12,642 bases of DNA from JAOABV01 sp964473505 (GCA_964473505.1 CAYYPG010000060.1:1-12642); one strand, 5' to 3'. Positions 1 through 6,737 are shown, counted from the stretch's first letter. A program made the numbers and translations. Notes: generated by a model not told the origin, from the letters alone.

Positions 1-62
1 TAATCAAAAATAATCATTAGTCAAGTCTAAAATACACATTTTTGCACAGGCACATTATGCCT

Positions 63-260
63 CCTTACAAATTAAAATCGCTTTTGATTGAGACCTGTTC
101 ATTGCGCTAAATCCATTGTAGAGAATTATATTCCCTACAAATAACTTGTCAACCAAATTGCCTGAGACCTCTGAATAAGTCAGAATTTCCCAAACCTTAT
201 ACCTTACAGATTGACTGTCATTACCTTTCTTAATAAGTGGGAAGTGTAAACTTTTTATCT
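63..260. repeat. ~70-bp degenerate tandem repeat, about three copies
   Basis: Three units start with CCTTACA/CCCTACA at 63, 133 and 202, giving periods of 70 and 69 bp. Units 1 and 2 also share TACAAAT near their starts and GAGACCT (90-96 and 164-170). Read on the minus strand, unit 3 overlaps the end of the coding fragment at 230-361, and the other two units follow it; its CACTTATT-AGA around the stop is echoed by GACTTATT-AGA in unit 2. This fits the pattern elsewhere in the window, where a 3' gene end is repeated downstream. The repeat is seen directly; its origin is inferred. Confidence 0.55.
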
Positions 261-361
261 TTTTTGTCCTCCGGTATCACAACATCAGACAATGTCTTTG
301 GATTTATTATCTTCAAATCTATAGCAGGGAAGGTTTCATATCTCTTGTCAAAACTTGTAAA
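230..361 (-). pseudogene. Decayed coding fragment (C-terminal ~43 codons)
   Basis: On the minus strand, codons 361 to 230 encode a protein-like tail that includes FDKRYETFPAIDLKIINPK and ends DKKFTLPTY before TAA. An in-frame stop (TAA at 362-364) lies directly upstream and no credible start is present, so this looks like the remains of a gene rather than a working one. The family is not recognised. There is a faint resemblance (D..V.N...L......KK.FT) to residues 433-456 of the CtpA protein encoded next door, which would make it a decayed copy of part of ctpA, but this is weak. It may also be a chance open stretch. Confidence 0.3.
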
Positions 362-420
362 TTAATTTTGTCTAAGTCATTAAAAACAATAGAACTTTTA
401 CAGAGATTTTTGTTTTAATG

Positions 421-444
421 CTATTGGCTGAAAACAGCCCATAG
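421..444. terminator. Hairpin, possible weak terminator
   Basis: CTATTGGCTG and CAGCCCATAG pair as a 10-bp stem with one mismatch, closed by an AAAA loop. On the plus strand it is followed only by TTTT, and on the minus strand by no T tract. The stem is clear; a terminator role is uncertain. It lies about 400 nt past the ctpA stop. Confidence 0.3.
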
Positions 445-510
445 TTTTCGGCATTTTGTATTTTTTGGTAATATAATTATTAAGGAATATTTCCTGTAAG
501 TTAAATGCTG

Positions 511-579
511 TTAGTAATACTTTGCTTTTTTTAACGTCTCAATCAGTGTTTTATACCCCTGGCGCAGATGCTTAACCAT
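511..579 (-). CDS. Possible 22-residue open frame (probably a gene remnant)
   Basis: The minus strand has AAGGTGGACAT immediately before an ATG at 579, a fair ribosome binding site, followed by MVKHLRQGYKTLIETLKKAK and two more residues before TAA. The product is short, basic and predicted helical. ETLKKAK resembles ELLQKAN in the CtpA tail and the DNA aligns without gaps at about 63% over 27 bases, so it could be a decayed copy of the ctpA 3' end that happens to be open. No function can be assigned. Confidence 0.15.
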   Translation of the reverse strand: MVKHLRQGYKTLIETLKKAKYY

Positions 580-839
580 ATGTCCACCTTTCGTTAACCT
601 GTGGTTACTTTTATATAAAACCAAAACTAATTATTCTTTTTATTCTTTGTTGTGATGTTCCTTTTCTCTAACTTCTGATATTTAGAAGACCTACAAAAGT
701 TTTTCCTATGACGAAAATAATTAATTATTTTATATTTACTGGTTTCTTGATCCTCTGAGTTATCGTAAAATTTTTCTTGGTTAAACTTTATTGTTATTTC
801 AATTATCTAAGTTATTCGTTTCTTTTTATACAGGGCTAT

Positions 840-2396
840 TTATTTTTTTATTAGTTTAAATAAATCCCAGGTAGTATTAGCCTTTTGTAACAGTTCTACT
901 GCTTTCTTCACATGTTCGTCGTATTTTAATCGCACTTCATAATCACCTTGGGTACCTAATAATTTTGTTTTTATTTCCCGCTCAAGTTCTTGACTGATGT
1001 AAGGTTGTACGGAATCGAATTGGGTATCAGTAAATTCTATTTTCTTTGCTTTTGCCATTGTTTTTAATTCGTTGAGCATTTCATTGGTCACAGTAAAATC
1101 GGGTCTGATTTCTTTATGTTGTGCCAGATATTTCACCGCGAAATCAAAGATTATGCCTTGGCTAATGAGTTTGGTTTCTAGTTCGCTATATCGCCGGTAG
1201 GGCAGATAAAGGTCAGGTGCAATTGCACCTCGGCCCCATACTTCCCAACGACCTTTACCTTTTGTAAAATATTTTTGCTTTATGTTTGTTACGGTATCTT
1301 CAATGACTGCTTTTGAGGTTTTTACTGGTTTATTGATACATCGGCCTGAGGGCGTATACCAATAAGCGGTAGTTAATTTTAGGGCACTATTTTCATCAAT
1401 TGGATGGATTGTTTGAACTGAACCTTTACCAAAAGTTGTGTCGCCAATTAGTAGTCCGCGTTCCCAATCTTGAATCGCACCGGCAACAATTTCTGATGCG
1501 GATGCTGACCCTCGGTCAACTAACACGATTAATGGAAAATCACCATACTTATCTGGTTCAACCGCAACAAACTCTCTTCGAGTTTCGGGTTTGCGTCCTT
1601 TGACAATTACTACAGTTTTACCTGGGGGTAAAAATAAATCCGTAACCTCAAATCCTTCTTGGAGCAATCCACCGGAATTTGACCGTAAGTCAAACAAGAG
1701 TTTTTTTACTTTCTCTTTGCGAAACAAAGAGTCGAGCGCGGCTTCCAATTCTGTACGGGCAACTTTAGAAAAATCTGCAAGCCGTACATAGCCAATATCC
1801 GTCGTCAATTTCCCAGCATAAGGAACTGATTTGATTTTTATGATTTCACGGGTTATGGTAAAATCTAAAAGTTCAGCTACGCCTTCACGTTTAATAGAAA
1901 TATTAACTTTTGTTCCCGGAGTTCCGCGGAGTTGTTTGATTGCATCTTGGACTGTATAACCTTCAGTTGATTTACCTTCAATTTTTACAATTTTATCACC
2001 GGCTTGTAGTCCTAAGCGATATGCTGGAGTACCTTCGATTGGTGAAATTACCGTAAGAATATTGTCGCGCAGGCCGATTTGAATACCGATACCACCGAAT
2101 TCGCCTTCAGTCTTTATTTTGAGTTCTTTAAACTCGTCAACATCTAAAAAATTAGAATAAGGGTCTAAAGCATTAAGCATTCCTTCAATAGATGATTTGA
2201 TAAGTTCTTCGGAATTGACTTCTTTAACATAGTCCGTGATTACTAAATTTAAAATATCACTAAATCTTTGTAATGCGTGACGAATAGTGGTAACTTTTTG
2301 TGCCCAGAGTTTCGCCACAACAATACCACTGATAATGATGATTATAACTGCAATACCGATTACGGTAAGTTTTAATTTTGAATTTATGGTTTTCAT
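840..2396 (-). CDS. ctpA: S41-family C-terminal processing peptidase (CtpA/Prc type)
   Basis: This is a periplasmic or extracytoplasmic serine protease that trims the C-termini of exported proteins. The 518-residue product has an N-terminal membrane anchor (about 9-31, hydrophobic IAVIIIIISGIVV), a helical segment, a PDZ domain (about 95-175, GGIGIQI through LGLQAGDKI) and the S41 catalytic core. The catalytic residues are visible: Ser299 in RGSASASE, Lys324 in FGKGSVQ, 25 residues later as in known family members, and Gln328. The SNSGG motif (239-243) is typical of the core. A C-terminal helical extension (about 405-518) follows. The start is supported by GGAGG nine bases upstream (2406-2410) and a good promoter. 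It is transcribed away from tmk's end with a 281-bp gap. The length is normal for the family and no key residue is missing. Confidence 0.95.
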   Translation of the reverse strand: MKTINSKLKLTVIGIAVIIIIISGIVVAKLWAQKVTTIRHALQRFSDILNLVITDYVKEVNSEELIKSSIEGMLNALDPYSNFLDVDEFKELKIKTEGEFGGIGIQIGLRDNILTVISPIEGTPAYRLGLQAGDKIVKIEGKSTEGYTVQDAIKQLRGTPGTKVNISIKREGVAELLDFTITREIIKIKSVPYAGKLTTDIGYVRLADFSKVARTELEAALDSLFRKEKVKKLLFDLRSNSGGLLQEGFEVTDLFLPPGKTVVIVKGRKPETRREFVAVEPDKYGDFPLIVLVDRGSASASEIVAGAIQDWERGLLIGDTTFGKGSVQTIHPIDENSALKLTTAYWYTPSGRCINKPVKTSKAVIEDTVTNIKQKYFTKGKGRWEVWGRGAIAPDLYLPYRRYSELETKLISQGIIFDFAVKYLAQHKEIRPDFTVTNEMLNELKTMAKAKKIEFTDTQFDSVQPYISQELEREIKTKLLGTQGDYEVRLKYDEHVKKAVELLQKANTTWDLFKLIKK

Positions 2397-2405
2397 ATTT
2401 TAATA

Positions 2406-2463
2406 CCTCCATTATTTATATTTTTTATATATCTAATTATACATTGTAGATTTAAAATATCAA
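2406..2463 (-). promoter_or_regulatory. ctpA promoter and ribosome binding site
   Basis: On the minus strand TTGATA (2458-2463) and TATAAT (2436-2441) are separated by 16 bp, predicting a start near 2429 and a leader of about 33 nt with GGAGG at 2406-2410. The -35 lies in a stretch that resembles the tmk 3' end (AGAAAAGTGTTGATATTTT against AGAAAAAGTATTAACATTCTT), so the promoter may have arisen inside a decayed tmk tail copy. The elements are seen; activity is inferred. Confidence 0.65.
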
Positions 2464-2677
2464 CACTTTTCTTATAATATTTACACCAATCGCTTATTAA
2501 AAAATATCAATAACTTTCTTGGGATTATATTATCTCGGATCGTATTTATATCTTGTATAGTTAATAATTTCAAAAATCTCATCTTCGGATTATCTTTTTT
2601 TGTTATATCTGAATAAATTATTATCTCGGATTATATTTAGAAGTTGTGCATTAGCTAATCTCAAAACTATTCTCAGC
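2430..2677 (-). repeat. Degenerate tandem copies of the tmk 3' end
   Basis: The tmk tail (2678-2760) seems to recur in decayed form downstream of its stop, same orientation, at about 2611-2677, 2524-2594, 2471-2525 and 2436-2475. Shared landmarks on the minus strand are AATCTGAAGATGATTTGCAT in the gene against AATCCGAAGATGAGATTT (copy 2); TTAAATAACCGAGGAATAA against CTAAATATAATCCGAGATAA (copy 1) and TAAATACGATCCGAGATAA (copy 2); and AAAAAGTATTAACATTCTTA against AGAAAGTTATTGATATTTTT (copy 3). The spacing is about 50-85 bp. Copies 1 and 2 are convincing; copies 3 and 4 are weaker. Confidence 0.6.
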
Positions 2678-3316
2678 TCACGATATTTTTATTCCTCGGT
2701 TATTTAAGAATGTTAATACTTTTTCTTTGATTTCTCGATGCAAATCATCTTCAGATTTTGTGCCTGAAAACACCAGTATTTTTTTCGGTGCTTTTTTGGC
2801 TAAAATCAGGTATGCATTACGGATTTTCTGATGAAACTCAATTTTTTCTTGTTCTAATCGGTCTAAATCTCGTTTGCCCATTCTTCCCAAACCGATATCT
2901 ACTGGCACATCGACTAAAATTGTCAAATCAGGTTTAAGATTTGCAGTAGCAAATTTATTCAATCGGGAAACAACTCTGAAACTTAGGTCTCTTGCTACAC
3001 CTTGATATGCCATTGATGAAAGTGCATAGCGGTCAGTAATAATAATTGTGCCTTTTTGCAATTCGGGTAAAATCTTCTCATAAGTATGTTGAGCCCGACT
3101 TGCCAGATAAAGTAGGAGTTCTGTTTTAGGGTGCATATTCTTATGTTTAACATCTAATAGTATCTCTCTAATTCGCTCACCAATATCCGTGCCTCCGGGT
3201 TCACGGGTAAATATACACTGCAGAGATTTCTGCTTAAAAAAATTATATAAAAGGCGGGCTTGGGTTGTTTTTCCAGAACCTTCAATACCTTCAAAGGCAA
3301 TTAAAAGACCGCGCAT
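2678..3316 (-). CDS. tmk: Thymidylate kinase
   Basis: This cytosolic enzyme phosphorylates dTMP to dTDP with ATP, an essential step in dTTP synthesis. The 212-residue product has the P-loop FEGIEGSGKTTQ (8-19), the TREPGGT motif (37-43) that contributes to dTMP binding, DRY (95-97) followed by SSMAYQG, and a lid region with RMGKRDLDRLEQEK (145-158). Length is typical. The start MRGLLIAFEG is the natural one for the family, since it begins just before the first strand of the P-loop fold, but no Shine-Dalgarno sequence lies upstream, so translation may be leaderless or coupled. The upstream 1 kb is a repeat array derived from the inositol-phosphate synthase gene, so whether tmk has its own promoter or is read through is unclear. 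Its own tail seems to be repeated downstream. Confidence 0.95.
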   Translation of the reverse strand: MRGLLIAFEGIEGSGKTTQARLLYNFFKQKSLQCIFTREPGGTDIGERIREILLDVKHKNMHPKTELLLYLASRAQHTYEKILPELQKGTIIITDRYALSSMAYQGVARDLSFRVVSRLNKFATANLKPDLTILVDVPVDIGLGRMGKRDLDRLEQEKIEFHQKIRNAYLILAKKAPKKILVFSGTKSEDDLHREIKEKVLTFLNNRGIKIS

Positions 3317-3338
3317 TTATTCAATTAATGGCTCAAAC

Positions 3339-3370
3339 GATAAAGATAGATAAAGATAAATAAAGATAAA
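3339..3370. repeat. GATAAA-type short tandem repeat
   Basis: Overlapping GATAAA, GATAGATAAA and AAATAAAGATAAA units run through about 32 bp just upstream of tmk (minus strand reading TTTATC/TTTATCTATC). It looks like simple-sequence slippage, distinct from the longer tail repeats next to it, and could affect tmk expression if length-variable. Confidence 0.6.
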
Positions 3371-3394
3371 TTGATTGTCTTTACTCTCACATCT

Positions 3395-4311
3395 TTCTTT
3401 GTGTTTTGAACTTTTTACTATATTTTTAATGCGTTCTTCGACCATATTGATATCACCATCAAATCAGTGAAGTCATGATAAAATTTATTACTTTACTTAT
3501 TTATTTTGCTTTTGATATTCGTCATAGTTTTTATTCCTAGCCTCTTTTTTTCTTGACATATACAATATATACAATCAGGATATTGAAAATCGGTTAGATC
3601 TGAAAAAACTTTATTTCTTTGCCTTGCTGAAAGCTTTTTATAGTATTTCTTAATGTGTTGTGTCACTTTTTCCCAACAAATATAATTAAACAGCTGAACG
3701 AAACACATAATATTTTTATGATTCAATAAGGCTACTTATTTCTTTGTTTTGCGTTAGTCTTTTTGCTATATTGCTTAATGAATTAATCAACTTTTACTCG
3801 ACAAATGTAAGTCGCAGGGTTTTTTCAAGATTCCACAAAATTCTTCTCGCACTGAACCATTTACTGTCCATTTATAAATTGAGTTTTTTAATGACAAATA
3901 TCTTCGGACCTTTGAATGGGACGAGAAGTGTTTTCATGACTTAATAAGATCCTATTTTCTTTTGTCTTGCTTCTGAATTCCCGCTGTACTATTTGATAAA
4001 ATGTTGAATTTTATCTCGCCAAATACAATTGAGCGATTACATGAAACGATTAATGGGAACTCTGACAAAGTCAATATTAGTTTAAAAAACATGAAATGCA
4101 GAAGCATAATTGTTGATTTTTTCTTATGGAGTGCGGTGTCTCTTAAACATTTTTCCGAATTTTCTTAATGATTTCATGACACAATAAAATCCTTATTTTT
4201 TGTTTTGCTTCTGACTTTTTGTCATATTTTTTAATAAAATAAATTATTCGAGTTTTTGATAAATGCCATAATACCTTTGGGCTGGTGATGTTTTACAATT
4301 TTATAAAATTT
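3395..4311 (-). repeat. Array of ~8 decayed tandem copies of the inositol-phosphate synthase 3' end
   Basis: The last ~110 bp of the upstream gene (4312-4424) recurs head-to-tail, in the same orientation, at about 4190-4311, 4085-4190 (weak), 3953-4063, 3840-3953, 3733-3833, 3615-3733, 3495-3612 and 3395-3487. The clearest evidence is protein-level: the gene ends with DYICREKVEQFIKKYGKKS, and the copy at 3615-3733 encodes NYICWEKVTQHIKKYYKKL, while 3495-3612 encodes FQYPDCIYCICQEKK. Most other copies have stops and frameshifts but keep blocks such as ATATTTGTCGA, TTTATTAAGAA and AAAAAGTCAGAAGCAA. An open frame at 3493-3726 (77 codons) is two fused copies, not an independent gene. The junction between units (GCAA.ACAAA.AAATA then TTATT..TCATGAAA) recurs at about 4172-4214, 3932-3975 and 3713-3758, so the array is partly built of ~225-bp dimers. 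No gene is otherwise present here. Confidence 0.85.
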
Positions 4312-5412
4312 TCATTTCTTTTCTCGTGTTTTTGATTTCTTGCCGTACTTCTTAATAAATTGTTCGACTTTTTCTCGACAAATATAATCAGGCCATTGAA
4401 CTGGTGGGGTTTTCATAAAATAACTGGATGGTTCAACAATACTGCCGGATAATTTATTATCCAAAGCCAATTTTGCGCAGCGAATTGCATCAATTACTAC
4501 ACCTGCTGAATTCGGCGAATCCCAAACTTCCAGTTTCAGTTCTAAGTTCAGTGGTACATCACCAAAGGTTTGACCTTCCATGCGAATATGGGCCCATTTT
4601 CTATCTAAAAGCCAGGCGACATAGTCCGAGGGACCGATATAGACATTATCTTTACCAATATCATACTTTAAGAGCGAAGTCACTGCACCAGTTTTAGATA
4701 TCTTCTTAGATTCCAATCTTGAACGTTCCAACATATTCAAGAAGTCAGTATTACCACCAACATTTAATTGGGAAGTTCTTAATAACTTTACCCCTCGATC
4801 CTGAAACAAGGTTACCAATACCCGATGAAGAATTGTTGCTCCAACTTGTGATTTAATATCATCACCGATAACCGGTAATCCCCTTTGCTTAAAACGATTA
4901 CTCCAATATTTTTGAGAAGCGATAAATACTGGAATACAATTTACCATAGCACAACCGGCATCTAAGATTTGTTCGGTGTACCATTTAGTGGCTTCTTCGG
5001 CACCAACCGGTAAAAAATTCACCACGACATCGGTTTTGGTCTCTTTTAAAATCCGAACAATATCATCTGTCGGACCCGGAGCTTTTTCGATAATCTGAGA
5101 GAGATAATAACCTAATCCGTCATGGGTCATACCACGATAGACCTTAACATTCAATTTAGGCACTTCACAGAACTTATAGGTATTATTGGGGTAAGTGTAA
5201 ATGGCTTCGGCTAAATCTTTACCAACTTTTCGTTTATCAATATCAATTCCGCAAGTAAATTCGATATCACCAATATGATAACCACCAAGGACGGTATGCA
5301 TTATACCAGGAATAAAAGTTCCTTCTTTGGCATTTCGATAATAGTACACGCCTTGCACTAAACTTGACGCACAATTTCCAACACCAATAATTGCAACTCT
5401 AACTTTTGCCAT
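4312..5412 (-). CDS. Inositol-3-phosphate synthase (myo-inositol-1-phosphate synthase)
   Basis: This cytosolic NAD-dependent enzyme converts glucose-6-phosphate to inositol 3-phosphate, the first step to inositol lipids or inositol-based compatible solutes. The product (366 residues from this start) has an N-terminal Rossmann nucleotide-binding loop GVGNCASSLVQG (about 10-21), DIDKRKVGKDL, VVVNFLPVGAEEATKWY, the conserved GDDIKSQVGATILHR active-site segment, QLNVGGNTDFLNM and DYVAWLLDRKWAHIRMEGQTFG. This is the compact bacterial/archaeal form, not the ~500-residue eukaryotic one. An ATG at 5424 is in frame, but it overlaps the GGAGG (5418-5422) that sits five bases before the ATG at 5412, so MAKVRVAII is the better start. 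The C-terminal tail is lysine-rich (KKYGKKSKTREKK) and is the piece repeated downstream. Confidence 0.93.
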   Translation of the reverse strand: MAKVRVAIIGVGNCASSLVQGVYYYRNAKEGTFIPGIMHTVLGGYHIGDIEFTCGIDIDKRKVGKDLAEAIYTYPNNTYKFCEVPKLNVKVYRGMTHDGLGYYLSQIIEKAPGPTDDIVRILKETKTDVVVNFLPVGAEEATKWYTEQILDAGCAMVNCIPVFIASQKYWSNRFKQRGLPVIGDDIKSQVGATILHRVLVTLFQDRGVKLLRTSQLNVGGNTDFLNMLERSRLESKKISKTGAVTSLLKYDIGKDNVYIGPSDYVAWLLDRKWAHIRMEGQTFGDVPLNLELKLEVWDSPNSAGVVIDAIRCAKLALDNKLSGSIVEPSSYFMKTPPVQWPDYICREKVEQFIKKYGKKSKTREKK

Positions 5413-5546
5413 TTTTACCTCCATAAAAAGAGAAAATTAAGTTAGTTTTTTAATTATCATCTTTAACTGCAATTATCATAATTACCATATTATGTGGTAA
5501 TTTTATTTTTCTGGCTAATAAACCACATAATTTTTCATTAACTTAT
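5413..5546 (-). promoter_or_regulatory. Long leader with overlapping inverted repeats
   Basis: If transcription starts near 5546, the leader is about 134 nt. It contains a perfect 10-bp inverted repeat (ATTATGTGGT 5489-5498 with ACCACATAAT 5522-5531, 23-nt loop), a 7-bp inverted repeat (ATTACCA 5481-5487 with TGGTAAT 5495-5501, 7-nt loop) and AATTAT-C-ATAATT (5471-5483). The first two share bases 5495-5498, so the hairpins exclude each other, as in attenuators or riboswitch expression platforms. The symmetric sites could equally be operators for a dimeric regulator. It matches no riboswitch class I can recognise. GGAGG at 5418-5422 is the ribosome binding site. Confidence 0.45.
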
Positions 5547-5552
5547 TGGACT

Positions 5553-5580
5553 ATTATCCTTTAATAAGTTTACTTGTCAA
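5553..5580 (-). promoter_or_regulatory. Promoter of the inositol-phosphate synthase gene
   Basis: On the minus strand TTGACA (5575-5580) and GATAAT (5553-5558) are spaced 16 bp, predicting a start near 5546. It is divergent from the lepB promoter, whose -35 begins 44 bp away, so the two could share regulators. Confidence 0.6.
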
Positions 5581-5624
5581 GTTTAATGTTAGAAGGATGC
5601 ATAATTGGTCTGAATTGGTTAAAC

Positions 5625-5659
5625 TTGACTTTATGTGTTTTGCCGATATAATCAAACTA
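5625..5659 (+). promoter_or_regulatory. lepB promoter, predicted leaderless transcript
   Basis: TTGACT (5625-5630) and a perfect TATAAT (5647-5652) are separated by 16 bp. The seventh base after the -10 is 5659, the A of the lepB ATG, so the mRNA would begin with its start codon. No Shine-Dalgarno sequence is present, consistent with leaderless translation. The ATG at 5635 lies between the -35 and -10 and would not be transcribed. Confidence 0.7.
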
Positions 5660-6465
5660 TGAAATTCTTGCGCAGTGTCTTACGGTTTATCTTATCTTGG
5701 TTACCAGTGATCGTTGTTGTATTATTTTTACGGGCATTTGTGGTTGAAGCCTTTATGGTACCAACGCCTTCAATGGAAGAAACAATTATGACCGGTGATT
5801 TTTTGCTTGTTAATAAATTCATCTACGGCATAAAAATGCCATTTACCAATAAAACGCTAATTCCTATAACCAATCCTAAGCCGGGTGACATCGTGGTTTT
5901 TCGTTATAGTCTTGACCCCCAAGAACCAGAGCCCAAAGAAAATTACATCCGATTATTTCCCAAATTTCTACCTTTACTGCCGTTATATTGGAATAAAACT
6001 ACGAATTTTTTCACTTGGTATATGCCCAGAAATTTTGTTAAGCGTTGTGTGGCTGTAGAAGGTGATACGGTTGAAATCCGTAACAAAAGATTATATGTAA
6101 ATGGCAAATTAAAAATAGAACCGTATGTACAACACGTTGACCGCCGGGTATTTTCACCGCCCTTATCCGTGCCCGAAGATTATCAAACTCAATGGGAACA
6201 TGGCAAATTGCTTACTAATCCTGAAGGATACTATTGCCGGGATAATTTTGGTCCGGTGGTGGTACCTAAAGGCACAATTTTTGGAATGGGAGATAATCGA
6301 GATAATTCGTCGGATTCCCGATTTTTTGGTCCAATTCCCCTGAAAGATGTTAAAGGAAAACCTATGGTGATATATTTCTCTTCATCGGCTGCACCTAATA
6401 TTGCGCGTATCATTTTAAGTCCACGCCAAATTCAATGGCAACGCATTGGCTTAGTAGTCAAATAA
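5659..6465 (+). CDS. lepB: Signal peptidase I
   Basis: This membrane-anchored serine protease (S26A) removes signal peptides from exported preproteins on the outer face of the cytoplasmic membrane. With the start at 5659 the product has 268 residues: one N-terminal transmembrane segment (about 5-27), then the catalytic Ser38 in PTPSMEETI, the general base Lys128 in VKRCVAVEGDTVEIRN, and the conserved MGDNRDNSSDSRFFGPI block (210-226). The insertion between Ser and Lys boxes (about 72-122, proline- and aromatic-rich) is typical of larger bacterial forms. An upstream in-frame ATG at 5635 would add eight residues but lies inside the promoter. Divergent from the inositol-phosphate synthase gene and followed by a 272-bp gap containing repeats of its own 3' end. 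All catalytic residues are present. Confidence 0.95.
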   Translation: MKFLRSVLRFILSWLPVIVVVLFLRAFVVEAFMVPTPSMEETIMTGDFLLVNKFIYGIKMPFTNKTLIPITNPKPGDIVVFRYSLDPQEPEPKENYIRLFPKFLPLLPLYWNKTTNFFTWYMPRNFVKRCVAVEGDTVEIRNKRLYVNGKLKIEPYVQHVDRRVFSPPLSVPEDYQTQWEHGKLLTNPEGYYCRDNFGPVVVPKGTIFGMGDNRDNSSDSRFFGPIPLKDVKGKPMVIYFSSSAAPNIARIILSPRQIQWQRIGLVVK

Positions 6466-6640
6466 TAAATAATAATTGCTTAGGTTTAAAGTAATTTTTA
6501 GTATCAACTAGCCATAATGGTTTTGGGCAAAGTAATCCATCTTAGTAATCAAATAATGCTTAGGTTTAAACCAATTTTTAGTATTAATTAACAATGGAAG
6601 CGTCAAAATTTTCGGGTAAACTGGCTTTTTCTTGCACAGG
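6411..6640 (+). repeat. 80-bp tandem repeat of the lepB 3' end
   Basis: The last 55 bp of lepB plus 25 bp beyond the stop form unit 1 (6411-6490). Unit 2 (6491-6570) and partial unit 3 (from 6571) follow. Units 1 and 2 both end with TGCTTAGGTTTAAA (6477-6490 and 6557-6570, exactly 80 bp apart). CTTAGTAGTCAAATAAT, which contains the lepB stop, matches CTTAGTAATCAAATAAT (6541-6557) with one change. AATTTTTAGTAT recurs at 6493 and 6573, again 80 bp apart, and matches ATTTTAAGT in the gene. Unit 3 fades after about 6640. Confidence 0.8.
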
Positions 6641-6701
6641 TGTACTTTTCTTTTTAAATATTAAACAAAAACGCGATTTCATCTTTTTTTACAATACTGA
6701 A

Positions 6702-6731
6702 TTTACACAAAATATCAAACACTGCCATTAA
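6702..6731 (+). promoter_or_regulatory. Possible weak promoter of the nitroreductase gene
   Basis: TTTACA (6702-6707) and CATTAA (6726-6731) are 18 bp apart and would place the transcript start at 6738, the A of the ATG, repeating the leaderless arrangement of lepB. The -10 matches consensus at only three positions, so this is tentative. No Shine-Dalgarno sequence precedes the gene. Confidence 0.25.
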
Positions 6732-6737
6732 CAATAT

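Larger units (their letters stand above)
362..839. other. Intergenic region downstream of ctpA, no intact gene
   Basis: This stretch follows the ctpA stop codon (minus strand). It holds a hairpin (421-444), a 22-codon open frame (511-579) and AT-rich sequence. Some segments resemble the ctpA 3' end read on the minus strand: 511-560 (GTTA, AAAA and GC at matching spacing; ETLKKAK against ELLQKAN in CtpA), about 650-700 (GTTAGAGAAAAGG followed by CATCACAAC against GTTACAAAAGG and CTAATACTACC), and about 715-760. Each is only around 60-75% similar over short lengths in AT-rich sequence, so I treat them as suggestive decayed tail copies and not as established repeats. Confidence 0.3.

Noticed and set aside
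3493..3726. Independent 77-residue protein gene on the minus strand
   Set aside because: It is two adjacent decayed copies of the inositol-phosphate synthase tail that happen to share an open frame; no ribosome binding site of its own.
3744..3944. 66-residue plus-strand open frame
   Set aside because: It runs antisense across two tail-repeat copies and has no ribosome binding site or recognisable features.
3493..4424. Diversity-generating retroelement (gene 3' end with template repeat downstream)
   Set aside because: The copies are many, carry indels and all kinds of substitution, and none is an intact template; no reverse transcriptase gene lies in the window.
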